A program made the position numbers and the translations under genes. A DNA stretch of 64,000 nucleotides from an uncultured Flavobacteriales bacterium (lineage in GTDB: Bacteria > Bacteroidota > Bacteroidia > Flavobacteriales_E > Vicingaceae), in the NCBI GenBank assembly GCA_905479995.1, contig CAJQON010000015.1:1-64000 (forward strand), written 5' to 3'. Of the stretch, positions 35,247-43,702 are shown piece by piece; positions within the stretch are counted from its first letter, which is position 1; each line of letters opens with the position of its first letter. Under the pieces are notes generated by a model. It was not told the origin of the DNA and ran no database searches. It worked only from the letters and a program-made list of their open reading frames with translations.

Positions 35247-36971
35247 ATGCTACAAGAAAAATTACAGATACCAACTAAGAAGGATAGAGTTTTGTTGCCT
35301 AACAATTTTGTTATAGACAGCTGGAGTAAGCTACAACCTTATTTTGAAGACTTAAAATCAAGGACTATTAATAATGTAAATGAATTGGAAAATTGGTTGG
35401 TTGAGCGAAGTGAGCTAGAAGCTGTTTTGGAAGAGGATATGGCATGGCGATACATTAGAATGAACATTGATACTACCGACAAAAATCTAGCGGAAGAATT
35501 TCATTTTTTTATTACTGAAATTGAACCTAAAATAGCGCCTTATATCAACGATTTTAACAAGAAGTTGGTAAGTTCTAACTTTATAAATGAATTAAAAGGA
35601 GAGGGTTATGGACCCTATTTGAGAAGAATAAAAAAAGAAATTGAAATTTTTAGAGAAGAGAATATCCCATTGTTAACTAAGTTGCAAGCAGACCAACAGA
35701 AATATGGCTCTATTGCAGCAAAAATGTTGGTGACTATTAATGGTGAAGAGCAAACAATGCAACAAGCAGCGAAGCATTTAAAAGACATTGATAGAAACGT
35801 AAGAAAAGATGTGTATAACATTGTTAATGCTCGAAGGCTGCAAGATTCCGATGAACTAAATGTTTTATACTCAGAATTAATTGAGGATAGAAACAAGATT
35901 GCTGGAATTGCAGGTTTTGATAATTATAGAGATTACATGTTTGCTGCAATGGGTAGGTTTGATTATACTCCTAGTGATTGCTTCGATTTTCATAATGCTA
36001 TTCAACAAGAAATAGTTCCAATTATCAATGGGTTTTCATCAGAAAGAAAAATTCAACTGGGTGTTGATGATTTAAAACCATGGGATACAGATGTCGATCC
36101 TTTAGGGAAAGAACCATTAAAACCATTTAATAATGGTGACGAATTATTGGAAAAAACCATACAGTGTTTTAATAGAATTAACCCTTATTTTGGAGAGCGT
36201 TTAGCTATAATGCGTGAAATGAAACAGTTAGATTTATCTTCTAAACCTGGTAAAGCACCAGGAGGATTTAACTACCCATTACACGAAATTGGCGTTCCTT
36301 TTATTTACATGAATTCTGTAGGGTCGCAAAGAGATTTGGTAACAATGGTTCATGAAGGTGGTCATGCCATTCATTCTTTTTTAACGATGGATTTAAAATT
36401 AACAGGTTTTAAAGAAATAACTTCTGAAGTAGCTGAGTTGGCTTCAATGAGTATGGAGCTTATTTCTATGGATAGTTGGGATGAATTTTATACGGATGAA
36501 ACTGAGTTGAAAAGAGCAAAAAAAGATCAATTGCAAGGTGCTTTGGCAACTTTGCCATGGGTAGCTGCTATCGATAAGTTTCAACATTGGGTGTATGAAA
36601 ATCCAACGCATAATGTTGCTCAAAGAGAAGAGAAGTGGACTAAATTAATGCAAGAGTTTTCGAGCAATGTGGTAGATTGGACTGGAAATGAAACAGTTTT
36701 AGCAAACCTATGGCAAAAGCAATTACATCTTTTTGAAGTGCCATTTTATTACATAGAATATGGAATGGCGCAATTAGGGGCTATTGCTGTTTGGAGAAAT
36801 TATAAGCAAAACCCTACTAAAGCAATAGAGCAATATATGGCTGCTTTGGAGTTAGGTTACACTAAAACCATTGGTGAAATTTATGAAGCAGCAGGAATAG
36901 AGTTTAGTTTTTCTCAGCAATACGTTAAAGAATTAGCCGATTTTATTAAAAATGAATTAGCGAAGCTATAA
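35247..36971 (+). CDS. M3 family oligoendopeptidase
   Basis: A 574-residue zinc metallopeptidase of the thimet oligopeptidase/oligoendopeptidase F family. The zinc motif HEGGH is at 369-373, followed by the distal Glu in TSEVAELAS and the substrate-loop segment HLFEVPFYYIEYGMAQLGA, typical of pepF-like enzymes. No signal peptide is seen, so it probably degrades peptides in the cytoplasm. I use ATG 35247 (MLQEKLQIPTKKDR); ATG 35235 is also possible, but it abuts the terminator T tract of the previous gene, and further upstream starts would run through the hairpin. The stop directly touches the convergent next gene's stop. Confidence 0.9.
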   Translation: MLQEKLQIPTKKDRVLLPNNFVIDSWSKLQPYFEDLKSRTINNVNELENWLVERSELEAVLEEDMAWRYIRMNIDTTDKNLAEEFHFFITEIEPKIAPYINDFNKKLVSSNFINELKGEGYGPYLRRIKKEIEIFREENIPLLTKLQADQQKYGSIAAKMLVTINGEEQTMQQAAKHLKDIDRNVRKDVYNIVNARRLQDSDELNVLYSELIEDRNKIAGIAGFDNYRDYMFAAMGRFDYTPSDCFDFHNAIQQEIVPIINGFSSERKIQLGVDDLKPWDTDVDPLGKEPLKPFNNGDELLEKTIQCFNRINPYFGERLAIMREMKQLDLSSKPGKAPGGFNYPLHEIGVPFIYMNSVGSQRDLVTMVHEGGHAIHSFLTMDLKLTGFKEITSEVAELASMSMELISMDSWDEFYTDETELKRAKKDQLQGALATLPWVAAIDKFQHWVYENPTHNVAQREEKWTKLMQEFSSNVVDWTGNETVLANLWQKQLHLFEVPFYYIEYGMAQLGAIAVWRNYKQNPTKAIEQYMAALELGYTKTIGEIYEAAGIEFSFSQQYVKELADFIKNELAKL

Positions 36972-37823
36972 TTATTTAGTTGGATCAACCCACATGTTAT
37001 CTTTAATGTTTCTGTCCAACTCTATTTTGGTATCTTCTTCATAAAGCCATTTTCCTTTATCTAAATTAAAGGCGTCAAACCTATTTAAGGCAGGACCATA
37101 GTATTCCCAAACCCCTTTTAGCTTTGAGCTAGAAGGCACAAGAAAGTCAAAAATTATCTTTTCCATTTCAGGATGATATTTTACAGACATCACAGCATTT
37201 TCAGAATACTCAAAAATAACCCTACGCTTCACCTTTTTTTTGGTTTTAAAAATAGGTAGGCCAAACTTTATTATACCATTATCTGCAATACTTACCGACT
37301 CTATTATTTTTTTGTTGGTTAACTTATTGTTGCCATCCCAACCAAGTAAAGTGTAGGTATTGCTACCTATTTTTTTGTTGTATATTATTTTATAATACAA
37401 CGCGCCATACCAGTTTTTTGCAGTAAGAGTTTTACTTTCTGGCGTTTTTATACTTTCCGATTTGTCGATTAATTGTTGAATATGAATTTCGTTTTTTGAA
37501 TTTTTAAATTGTAAAAAAGCAAAATACTCAAAAGAGCCATCTTGCAAAGGAATGGTCCAATTGTATATTTTTAATTGATGTGCTTTAAGAATACTAATGG
37601 ATTTTAACGAATCAAAACTATACTCAAAAGAAGCGTTATTGCTCAGCAGTTCTTTAAGGGTGCTTTCAAACTTGCTGTTAGCCACATGTTTTTCCTCGTT
37701 TGTAGTCGAAGAAATGATTGCTTTACCCAGTGCATTCAATTCTTTAATTTGAGCATCAAAATTCTGAGCAAAAATAAATTGACAGTTTAATAGGAGTATG
37801 GCTATGTATGCTATTTTTTTCAC
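36972..37823 (-). CDS. Exported protein of unknown function
   Basis: A secreted protein of about 283 residues. I prefer the GTG at 37823, since the codons after it give a good signal peptide (KKIAYIAILLLNC to FIFAQ). The longer start, ATG 37853, sits in the loop of the ferredoxin terminator and adds ten residues that do not belong to a signal sequence. The mature part has no motif I know; notable stretches are KNWYGALYYKIIYN, YTLLGWDGNN and LKGVWEYYGPALNRFDAF. Similar proteins are widespread in Bacteroidota, but I cannot name a family. Its stop abuts that of the M3 peptidase gene. Confidence 0.7.
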   Translation of the reverse strand: MKKIAYIAILLLNCQFIFAQNFDAQIKELNALGKAIISSTTNEEKHVANSKFESTLKELLSNNASFEYSFDSLKSISILKAHQLKIYNWTIPLQDGSFEYFAFLQFKNSKNEIHIQQLIDKSESIKTPESKTLTAKNWYGALYYKIIYNKKIGSNTYTLLGWDGNNKLTNKKIIESVSIADNGIIKFGLPIFKTKKKVKRRVIFEYSENAVMSVKYHPEMEKIIFDFLVPSSSKLKGVWEYYGPALNRFDAFNLDKGKWLYEEDTKIELDRNIKDNMWVDPTK

Positions 37824-37838
37824 TTTGGTATTATTCAA

Positions 37839-37866
37839 AAAAAAACCGTGCATTAATACACGGTTT
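37839..37866 (-). terminator. Terminator after the ferredoxin gene
   Basis: CGGTTT/AAACCG hairpin: AAAAAAACCGTG pairs with CACGGTTTTTT around an 8-nt loop. On the minus strand it lies 27 bp after the ferredoxin stop and contains the alternative ATG of the next gene in its loop. Confidence 0.8.
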
Positions 37867-37892
37867 TTTATATCTATTATTGTACCACACTT

Positions 37893-38243
37893 TTAATTTA
37901 AGTGCAACCTGTCTTTTTTAGCTAGTAATTCTTCATCAGATTCTCTAACATCTTCATCATCCACACAGCAATCTACTGGGCAAACCGCAGCACATTGTGG
38001 CTCATCATGAAATCCTTTACACTCCGTACATTTATCTGCAGAAATATAATAATAATCCATACTTATTGGTTCTATTGTTGCGTCAGCATCTATGGTAGTT
38101 CCATTCATCAAAGCATAATCTCCTTTCACTTCAGTACCATCACTCACTCTCCACTCATCACCACCTTCGTAAATTGCATTGTTTGGGCACTCTGGCTCAC
38201 ATGCTCCACAATTTATACATTCATCTGTTATTATAATTGCCAT
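37893..38243 (-). CDS. Ferredoxin with two [4Fe-4S] clusters
   Basis: A 116-residue ferredoxin. Cluster I ligands are [12 protein letters not shown] (C-x2-C-x2-C-x3-CP). Cluster II ligands are CTEC then a longer loop and CAAVCPVDC, the C-x2-C-x8-C-x3-C arrangement of Allochromatium-type 2[4Fe-4S] ferredoxins. An acidic insert of about 40 residues separates the halves ([17 protein letters not shown]), longer than in simple clostridial ferredoxins. It is an electron carrier; the partner is unknown. It is divergent from the acyl-CoA reductase gene with 45 bp between the starts and has an exact TATCTTTG -7 box (38282-38275). Confidence 0.93.
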   Translation of the reverse strand: MAIIITDECINCGACEPECPNNAIYEGGDEWRVSDGTEVKGDYALMNGTTIDADATIEPISMDYYYISADKCTECKGFHDEPQCAAVCPVDCCVDDEDVRESDEELLAKKDRLHLN

Positions 38244-38264
38244 TGCTTAACTGTTTAATGTTAG

Positions 38265-38282
38265 TAATTTCGCACAAAGATA
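38265..38282. promoter_or_regulatory. Face-to-face -7 boxes of two divergent genes
   Basis: Plus strand TAATTTCG (38265-38272, 7 of 8 to TAnnTTTG) points to the acyl-CoA reductase at 38289. Minus strand TATCTTTG (38282-38275, exact) points to the ferredoxin at 38243. The predicted start sites cross, so RNA polymerases could interfere. Confidence 0.4.
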
Positions 38283-38288
38283 AATAAA

Positions 38289-39347
38289 ATGAATTTAGAA
38301 AAAAGAATAAACGCCTTTGTAAAACTTGGATTATTTTTAAAACAATTTAAAAATGAGCTTAAGAATACCGATGTAGATGATTTGAATGCTCAATTCTACG
38401 ATGATTTTGAAGAGCTGATACTTCGTCAGAAATCGTTAAATGGATGGTTTGTAAAGGAAAACATTATCTTATCTGTTGATGAAATTGCCAATTCTTTAAA
38501 GAAAGAAAATCTTTTAAATTGGATGGACGATTATGATATTCCTAGCGAATTAGATAGAACGGTTGGTGTTATTATGGCCGGAAATATTCCAATGGTTGGA
38601 TTTCATGATTTTTTAAGTGTATTAATTGTTGGTCATAGTATTAAAGCAAAACTATCTTCAGAAGACAATACGCTTCTTAGGTTTATTGGAAAGGTATTAA
38701 TTTCGATAGAACCTGAATTTGAGTCAAAAATAAATTTTGTTGAAAAATTAGAAAATTTTGATGCCGTTATCGCAACTGGAAGTAATAATAGTGCACGATA
38801 TTTTGAACAATATTTCTCAAAATACCCAAACATCATTAGAAAACACAGAAACTCTATTGGAATCGTAAACGTTAATGATGGGATTAAAGAGTTGGAGCTA
38901 TTAGGGCAAGATGTTTTTCAATATTATGGTTTGGGATGTAGAAGCGTATCAAAGATTTATATTCCTGAGGGTTATCGTTTAGATACCATTTTTGAAGCGT
39001 TTTATGCTTACAAGCATGTTACTGACAATAATAAATATGCCAATAATTACGACTACAATAAAGCTGTTTACTTGTTGGGAAATAATGCCTTGTTAGACAA
39101 TAATTTTTTACTCCTAAAAGAAGATACTAGTTTGTCGGCTCCGGTTGGAGTGCTGCATTACGAATACTATAACAATATCAATACATTGAAAATACATTTA
39201 AAAGAACAGGGAAATGCCATTCAATGTATTGTGTCTAGTAGTAATACAACTATTAATACTGTTGAGTTTGGAAGAGCGCAATGTCCTAAATTAGATGACT
39301 ATGCCGATGATGAGGATACTATTGGTTTCCTATTAAATTTGGGGTAA
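38289..39347 (+). CDS. LuxC-like acyl-CoA reductase
   Basis: A 352-residue member of the LuxC/acyl-CoA reductase family, which reduces fatty acyl-CoA or acyl-protein to aldehyde with NADPH. GVIMAGNIPMVGFHDFLSVL is the nucleotide-binding-type segment, AVIATGSNNSARYFEQYF follows, and the likely thioester cysteine is in YYGLGCRSVSKIY. The length is shorter than bioluminescent LuxC (about 480 residues), as is typical of the Bacteroidota form. No other lux genes are nearby, so bioluminescence is not implied. The real acyl substrate is unknown. Confidence 0.8.
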   Translation: MNLEKRINAFVKLGLFLKQFKNELKNTDVDDLNAQFYDDFEELILRQKSLNGWFVKENIILSVDEIANSLKKENLLNWMDDYDIPSELDRTVGVIMAGNIPMVGFHDFLSVLIVGHSIKAKLSSEDNTLLRFIGKVLISIEPEFESKINFVEKLENFDAVIATGSNNSARYFEQYFSKYPNIIRKHRNSIGIVNVNDGIKELELLGQDVFQYYGLGCRSVSKIYIPEGYRLDTIFEAFYAYKHVTDNNKYANNYDYNKAVYLLGNNALLDNNFLLLKEDTSLSAPVGVLHYEYYNNINTLKIHLKEQGNAIQCIVSSSNTTINTVEFGRAQCPKLDDYADDEDTIGFLLNLG

Positions 39348-39545
39348 AAAAAGCTAGTATTTTTTTCTTTTTTTAAGCAACTTTTCTATTATATTAGACG
39401 ACTAGAGGAAAGAGTTAATATTGACTTTGTGTTGTTGTTTAGAAACTGATGCTTAAAATATGTTGTAAAAAGGACCAACTACTAACCCTTTTTAAATCGA
39501 ATTATTTTAAACCATCGTTTTAATTTTAGTTTATTTAAAAAGAAA

Positions 39546-42500
39546 ATGAAAACCTTCCTATCATTGGCTACGCTACTGGCCTCTTTAAGTTTGTTTGCTC
39601 AGCAAACTAAAACTCCTTCTTCTAGCTATGAAGAATGTGGTTTTGACGCCATTCATAAAAACTTATTATTAACTGACCCTAGTTACAAGCAAAAAGCTGA
39701 AGATTTTGAATTGCTAGTTAAAAAAGGCTTACAAAACTCAAAAGCTGGACCTCCTTACAAAGTTCCTGTCGTAGTCCATGTAATGCACAAAGGAGAAGCT
39801 GTTGGTGCTGGAAGTAACATTAGTGAAGCAGCCATAAATCAAGGTATTAGAGAGCTTAATGACCGATTTAGAAAAGTGCCTGGAAGTTTAGGTGATGGAA
39901 ATGGTGTGGATGTTGAAATGGAATTTGCGTTAGCAGTTAGAGATCCTAATGGAAATTGTACCAATGGTATTGTTCGTTTTGACATGACTGCGCATAACAA
40001 TTACATGAACAATGGATTAAATAGAAATAACATCAATGGAATGGATGAGGCTACACTAAAAGCCTTGAGTCGTTGGACTGCTACAGAATACTACAACATT
40101 TACTTAGTTTCAGAAATAGACAATAACAATTGTGGTAGTGGAATTCAAGGATTTGCATATTTTGCTTCTGCTCATGGTAGTGCTGTGGATGGAATGGTTC
40201 AGTTGGGATGTAAATTTGCTCTAAGTGGAAACACAACTTTGACACATGAAATAGGACATGCTATGAACCTCTACCATACTTTTGAAGGAGATGGAGGAGG
40301 AGGTAATTGCCCGGCTAATACTGCTTGTGCAACAACGGGCGATAGGTGTTGTGATACTCCTCGTCATAGAAGAAGTACAAGTAACTGTAATACAGGAGCA
40401 ACCAATGCCTGTACTGGAGGTTTAAATGATTTGCACGTTCATAATTATATGGATTACTCTTCTGATTTATGTCAAAGTGAATTTACAGCCGATCAAAAAA
40501 CAAGAGCAACTTTAGCATTAACAGTTACAAGAGCTTCGTTTTTAGAAGATAATGGTAACTTAAGTTTAGTGCCTCCCGGAGCTGCTGTTGTCGATTTTAC
40601 AGCAAGTTCTACTGCAGTTTGTTTGGGAACTCCAATTTCGTTTTATGACGAATCGTTTTGTATTCCTAATACTGGTTTAAATGGTGGTTGGTTAGGAATG
40701 ACCTTTAGTTGGACTTTTGACAATGGTGTTAATCCACCCGTGCTATCTACCAATCAAAACCCGACTATTAATTTTGCTAATCCAGGAACTTATTCGGTAA
40801 CATTAACCATAACAGATCCTTTTGGAACGAACACGATTACAAAACCAGCCTATGTTTTTATAGCGTCAGGTTCTCCTTCAGTTGCTTGTGTTAATGGAAT
40901 ACAAAATGTAGGTAATTTTGGTTATGGTTTAACCAATGTAGATTTTAATACCATTAGTAATAGTACTAGTCCAAGTAACAATGGATATTCTGATTTTTCT
41001 TGTACTGATATTACTATTGTAGATGTTGGAATGAATTATACCCTTTCAGTTGATCTTTCAGCAGGAGGAAGTCAGCAAGGATTTTATGAAGCATACATTG
41101 ATTACGATGATGATGGCGCTTTTGCAGCAGCAGAACAGATTATGTCAGGTGTATTGCCAGGTGGAAGTGCAAATACCGTTACTGCAAATGTGTTAATTCC
41201 TGGAACTGCTGTCACCAACAAGTTGTTAAGAATGCGGGTTATTTATGATCAGTTTTCTCTTTCAGGACCATGTAAAGCAAACTTGTTTACTGGAGAATCG
41301 GAGGATTATGGAGTTTACATTAACCCAAATAGTCCACCAGTAGCAGATTTTAATACTAATCTTACCACCTTATGTGAAGGAGACTCCATTAATTTTACTG
41401 ATTTAAGTACTAATGCTCCAACACAATGGGCTTGGAATTTTACTGGAGGAACGCCTGCGACTTCTGTTTTACAGAATCCAACCAATGTTATTTATGCAAC
41501 GGCTGGAACATATCAGGTTCAATTAATTGCTACCAATGCTTTTGGCAGCGATACGATGGTTAAAGTAGCATACATAACGGTAAATTCTTGTGCAATACCA
41601 CCAGTTGCTGACTTTAGTGCAAGTGATACTACGTTGTGTGTTGGAGACTCGATCAACTTTACAGACTTAAGTACAATAAACCCAACACAATGGGCATGGT
41701 CATTTGCTGGAGGAACTCCAGCAGTTTCAACAATTCAAAATCCTACTAACATTATTTATCCTACAATAGGAACTTATCAAGTACAATTAATAGCAACGAA
41801 TGCTTTTGGAAGCGATACTATTGTTAAACTGACTCACATTGATGTAGCTTCTTGTGCTTTCCCTCCTGTTGCTGATTTTGTTGCCGATACAGTTACCGTT
41901 TGTGAAGGTGATTCTGTGAATTATACTGATTTGAGTACAAACAATCCAACACAATGGGCTTGGGCATTTGCTGGAGGAACTCCAGCAGTTTCAACAGTTC
42001 AAAATCCAATGAGCATCTTTTACAATACGGCCGGAACTTTTCAAACTGAATTAATTGCAACAAATGGTTTTGGATTAGATACGGTAGTTAAAGCAGCTTA
42101 TATTAATGTAACAGTTTGTGCTTTTCCTCCAGTGGCAGATTTTACTGCTGTTAATACTACATTGTGTGAAGGTGACGCTACGAGTTTTACAGATTTGAGT
42201 ACAAATGCTCCAACCCAATGGGCTTGGTCGTTTGTTGGAGGAACACCTGCGACATCTACTGCTCAAAACCCAACTAACATTGCTTATGCAGCAGCAGGGA
42301 ATTATCAAGTGCAATTAATTGCAACCAATGGTTTTGGGGTTGATACCATTGTTAAAGTGGCTTACATTACTGTAAACACGTGTGTAACCGCTCCTGTAGC
42401 AAACTTTTCGTTCACTACTGACACCATTTGTGAAGGTGACCTAATAACATTTACAGATTTAAGTATAAACTCACCAAGTCAATGGAATTGGACATTTGCT

Positions 42501-43700
42501 GGAGGTACTCCTGCAACATCAAACGCACAAAACCCACCAAATATAGCTTATGCAACTGCAGGTGTATATCAAGTTAATTTAATTGCTTCAAATGCTTTTG
42601 GGAACGATGCGCATACTATTTATGTTACGGTTAATGATTGTAGCCCACCAGTGGCAGACTTTACCCCAACCAACTTGGTTCTTTGTGAAGGCGACTCTAT
42701 CAGTTTTACAGACTTAACTAGTAAAACACCAACTCAGTGGAATTGGACATTTGCAGGAGGACTTCCTTCAACATCAGTACTTCAAAACCCTACTAATATT
42801 GTTTATGCAACTGCCGGAACATATCAGGCTCAATTAACAGCTACAAATGCTTATGGTACTCATGCTAAAACAATTGTAATTACGGTTAATTCATGTCCGC
42901 CACCAATAGCAACCATTATTATGGATGACGTTGATGGTGAGATTTGCGTAAATGGCTGCATAGATTTTAGTTATGATACGTTGATTGGTGGACCACCAAC
43001 TACAGTTAATTGGACATTCCCTGGAGGAACACCAAGTACTTCTACAAGTTTAAATCCAGGTGTTGTTTGTTGGAATGATACGACAGGAACATTTAGTGTG
43101 TCTGTAGTAGTTACAAATGATTATGGAGTTTCTAATGCTTCTGTAACAGTTGTAGTACACGAAATGCCAGTTTTAGATGCAGGGCGAGATGTTACAATTA
43201 GTATAGGTAGAGATACTATTATTAATGCGCAAGCAACTGACACAGCCGGTAATTACTTGGTAGGAGGATCATATGAATGGTCACCATTAGACTTGTTGAC
43301 CTGTCCTTATTGTCCTAGTACGGGAGTTACACAACCTTTAGAAAAAGAATTGTACACAGTTGTTTATACTGATGAGTGGGGCTGTGTTGTGTCAGATGAC
43401 GTTTGGTTGGATGTTGAAATGAATCACAACATTGGAGTTCCTAGCGCATTTTCACCAAATGGAGATGGAAGTAATGATGTACTGTATGTAAAAGGTAAAG
43501 TAATTATTGAATCATTAAACTTTATTGTTTACAACCGCTATGGTCAACAAGTGTTTTCAACAACCAATAAAGAGAGGGGTTGGAATGGGCAGCACAATGG
43601 CCAAGATTTAAATCCTGGGGTATTTGTTTATTCAGTTTACGTAACGTTTATTGACGGTACAGAAGGTAAATTAAAAGGCAATGTAACTTTAGTTAGATAG
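39546..43700 (+). CDS. Secreted M43 metalloprotease with PKD repeats, GEVED domain and type IX sorting domain
   Basis: A 1384-residue secreted protein. After a signal peptide (about 1-19, LFAQQ) comes a pappalysin-like M43 zinc protease domain (about 60-335) with HEIGHAMNLYH (H234, E235, H238, H244), the Met-turn NYMDYS and several cysteines. A first PKD domain (about 350-440) precedes a GEVED domain (about 450-600, with YDDDGAFAAAEQ). Six similar PKD repeats of 85-88 residues (about 597-1117) and a divergent seventh follow. The last ~85 residues (PSAFSPNGDGSNDVLYVKG, FIVYNRYGQQVF) are a gliding-motility-associated type B sorting domain for type IX secretion. The next gene encodes its probable PorP/SprF partner. 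Confidence 0.9.
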   Translation: MKTFLSLATLLASLSLFAQQTKTPSSSYEECGFDAIHKNLLLTDPSYKQKAEDFELLVKKGLQNSKAGPPYKVPVVVHVMHKGEAVGAGSNISEAAINQGIRELNDRFRKVPGSLGDGNGVDVEMEFALAVRDPNGNCTNGIVRFDMTAHNNYMNNGLNRNNINGMDEATLKALSRWTATEYYNIYLVSEIDNNNCGSGIQGFAYFASAHGSAVDGMVQLGCKFALSGNTTLTHEIGHAMNLYHTFEGDGGGGNCPANTACATTGDRCCDTPRHRRSTSNCNTGATNACTGGLNDLHVHNYMDYSSDLCQSEFTADQKTRATLALTVTRASFLEDNGNLSLVPPGAAVVDFTASSTAVCLGTPISFYDESFCIPNTGLNGGWLGMTFSWTFDNGVNPPVLSTNQNPTINFANPGTYSVTLTITDPFGTNTITKPAYVFIASGSPSVACVNGIQNVGNFGYGLTNVDFNTISNSTSPSNNGYSDFSCTDITIVDVGMNYTLSVDLSAGGSQQGFYEAYIDYDDDGAFAAAEQIMSGVLPGGSANTVTANVLIPGTAVTNKLLRMRVIYDQFSLSGPCKANLFTGESEDYGVYINPNSPPVADFNTNLTTLCEGDSINFTDLSTNAPTQWAWNFTGGTPATSVLQNPTNVIYATAGTYQVQLIATNAFGSDTMVKVAYITVNSCAIPPVADFSASDTTLCVGDSINFTDLSTINPTQWAWSFAGGTPAVSTIQNPTNIIYPTIGTYQVQLIATNAFGSDTIVKLTHIDVASCAFPPVADFVADTVTVCEGDSVNYTDLSTNNPTQWAWAFAGGTPAVSTVQNPMSIFYNTAGTFQTELIATNGFGLDTVVKAAYINVTVCAFPPVADFTAVNTTLCEGDATSFTDLSTNAPTQWAWSFVGGTPATSTAQNPTNIAYAAAGNYQVQLIATNGFGVDTIVKVAYITVNTCVTAPVANFSFTTDTICEGDLITFTDLSINSPSQWNWTFAGGTPATSNAQNPPNIAYATAGVYQVNLIASNAFGNDAHTIYVTVNDCSPPVADFTPTNLVLCEGDSISFTDLTSKTPTQWNWTFAGGLPSTSVLQNPTNIVYATAGTYQAQLTATNAYGTHAKTIVITVNSCPPPIATIIMDDVDGEICVNGCIDFSYDTLIGGPPTTVNWTFPGGTPSTSTSLNPGVVCWNDTTGTFSVSVVVTNDYGVSNASVTVVVHEMPVLDAGRDVTISIGRDTIINAQATDTAGNYLVGGSYEWSPLDLLTCPYCPSTGVTQPLEKELYTVVYTDEWGCVVSDDVWLDVEMNHNIGVPSAFSPNGDGSNDVLYVKGKVIIESLNFIVYNRYGQQVFSTTNKERGWNGQHNGQDLNPGVFVYSVYVTFIDGTEGKLKGNVTLVR
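41334..42899 (+). repeat. Six tandem PKD-encoding repeats, about 264 bp each
   Basis: Units begin at 41334, 41598, 41862, 42126, 42390 and 42645, each with codons for PPVADF (or APVANF in the fifth). The first four spacings are exactly 264 bp and the last two units are 255 bp. Protein identity is high while many synonymous sites differ, so most duplications are not recent. Units two and three share a near-identical block around GGAACTCCAGCAGTTTCAAC. Confidence 0.9.
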
Positions 43701-43702
43701 AA

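Noticed and set aside
38289-39347. Bioluminescence (lux) system
   Set aside because: Only the LuxC-like reductase is present; no luxABDE genes are nearby, and this family is common in non-luminous Bacteroidota.
42075-42314. Minus-strand open frame in the PKD repeats
   Set aside because: Shadow frame produced by the repeat; no conserved motif.
41334-42899. Regular 264-bp repeats as a possible CRISPR or satellite
   Set aside because: Units are in frame, code for PKD domains and have no unique spacers.
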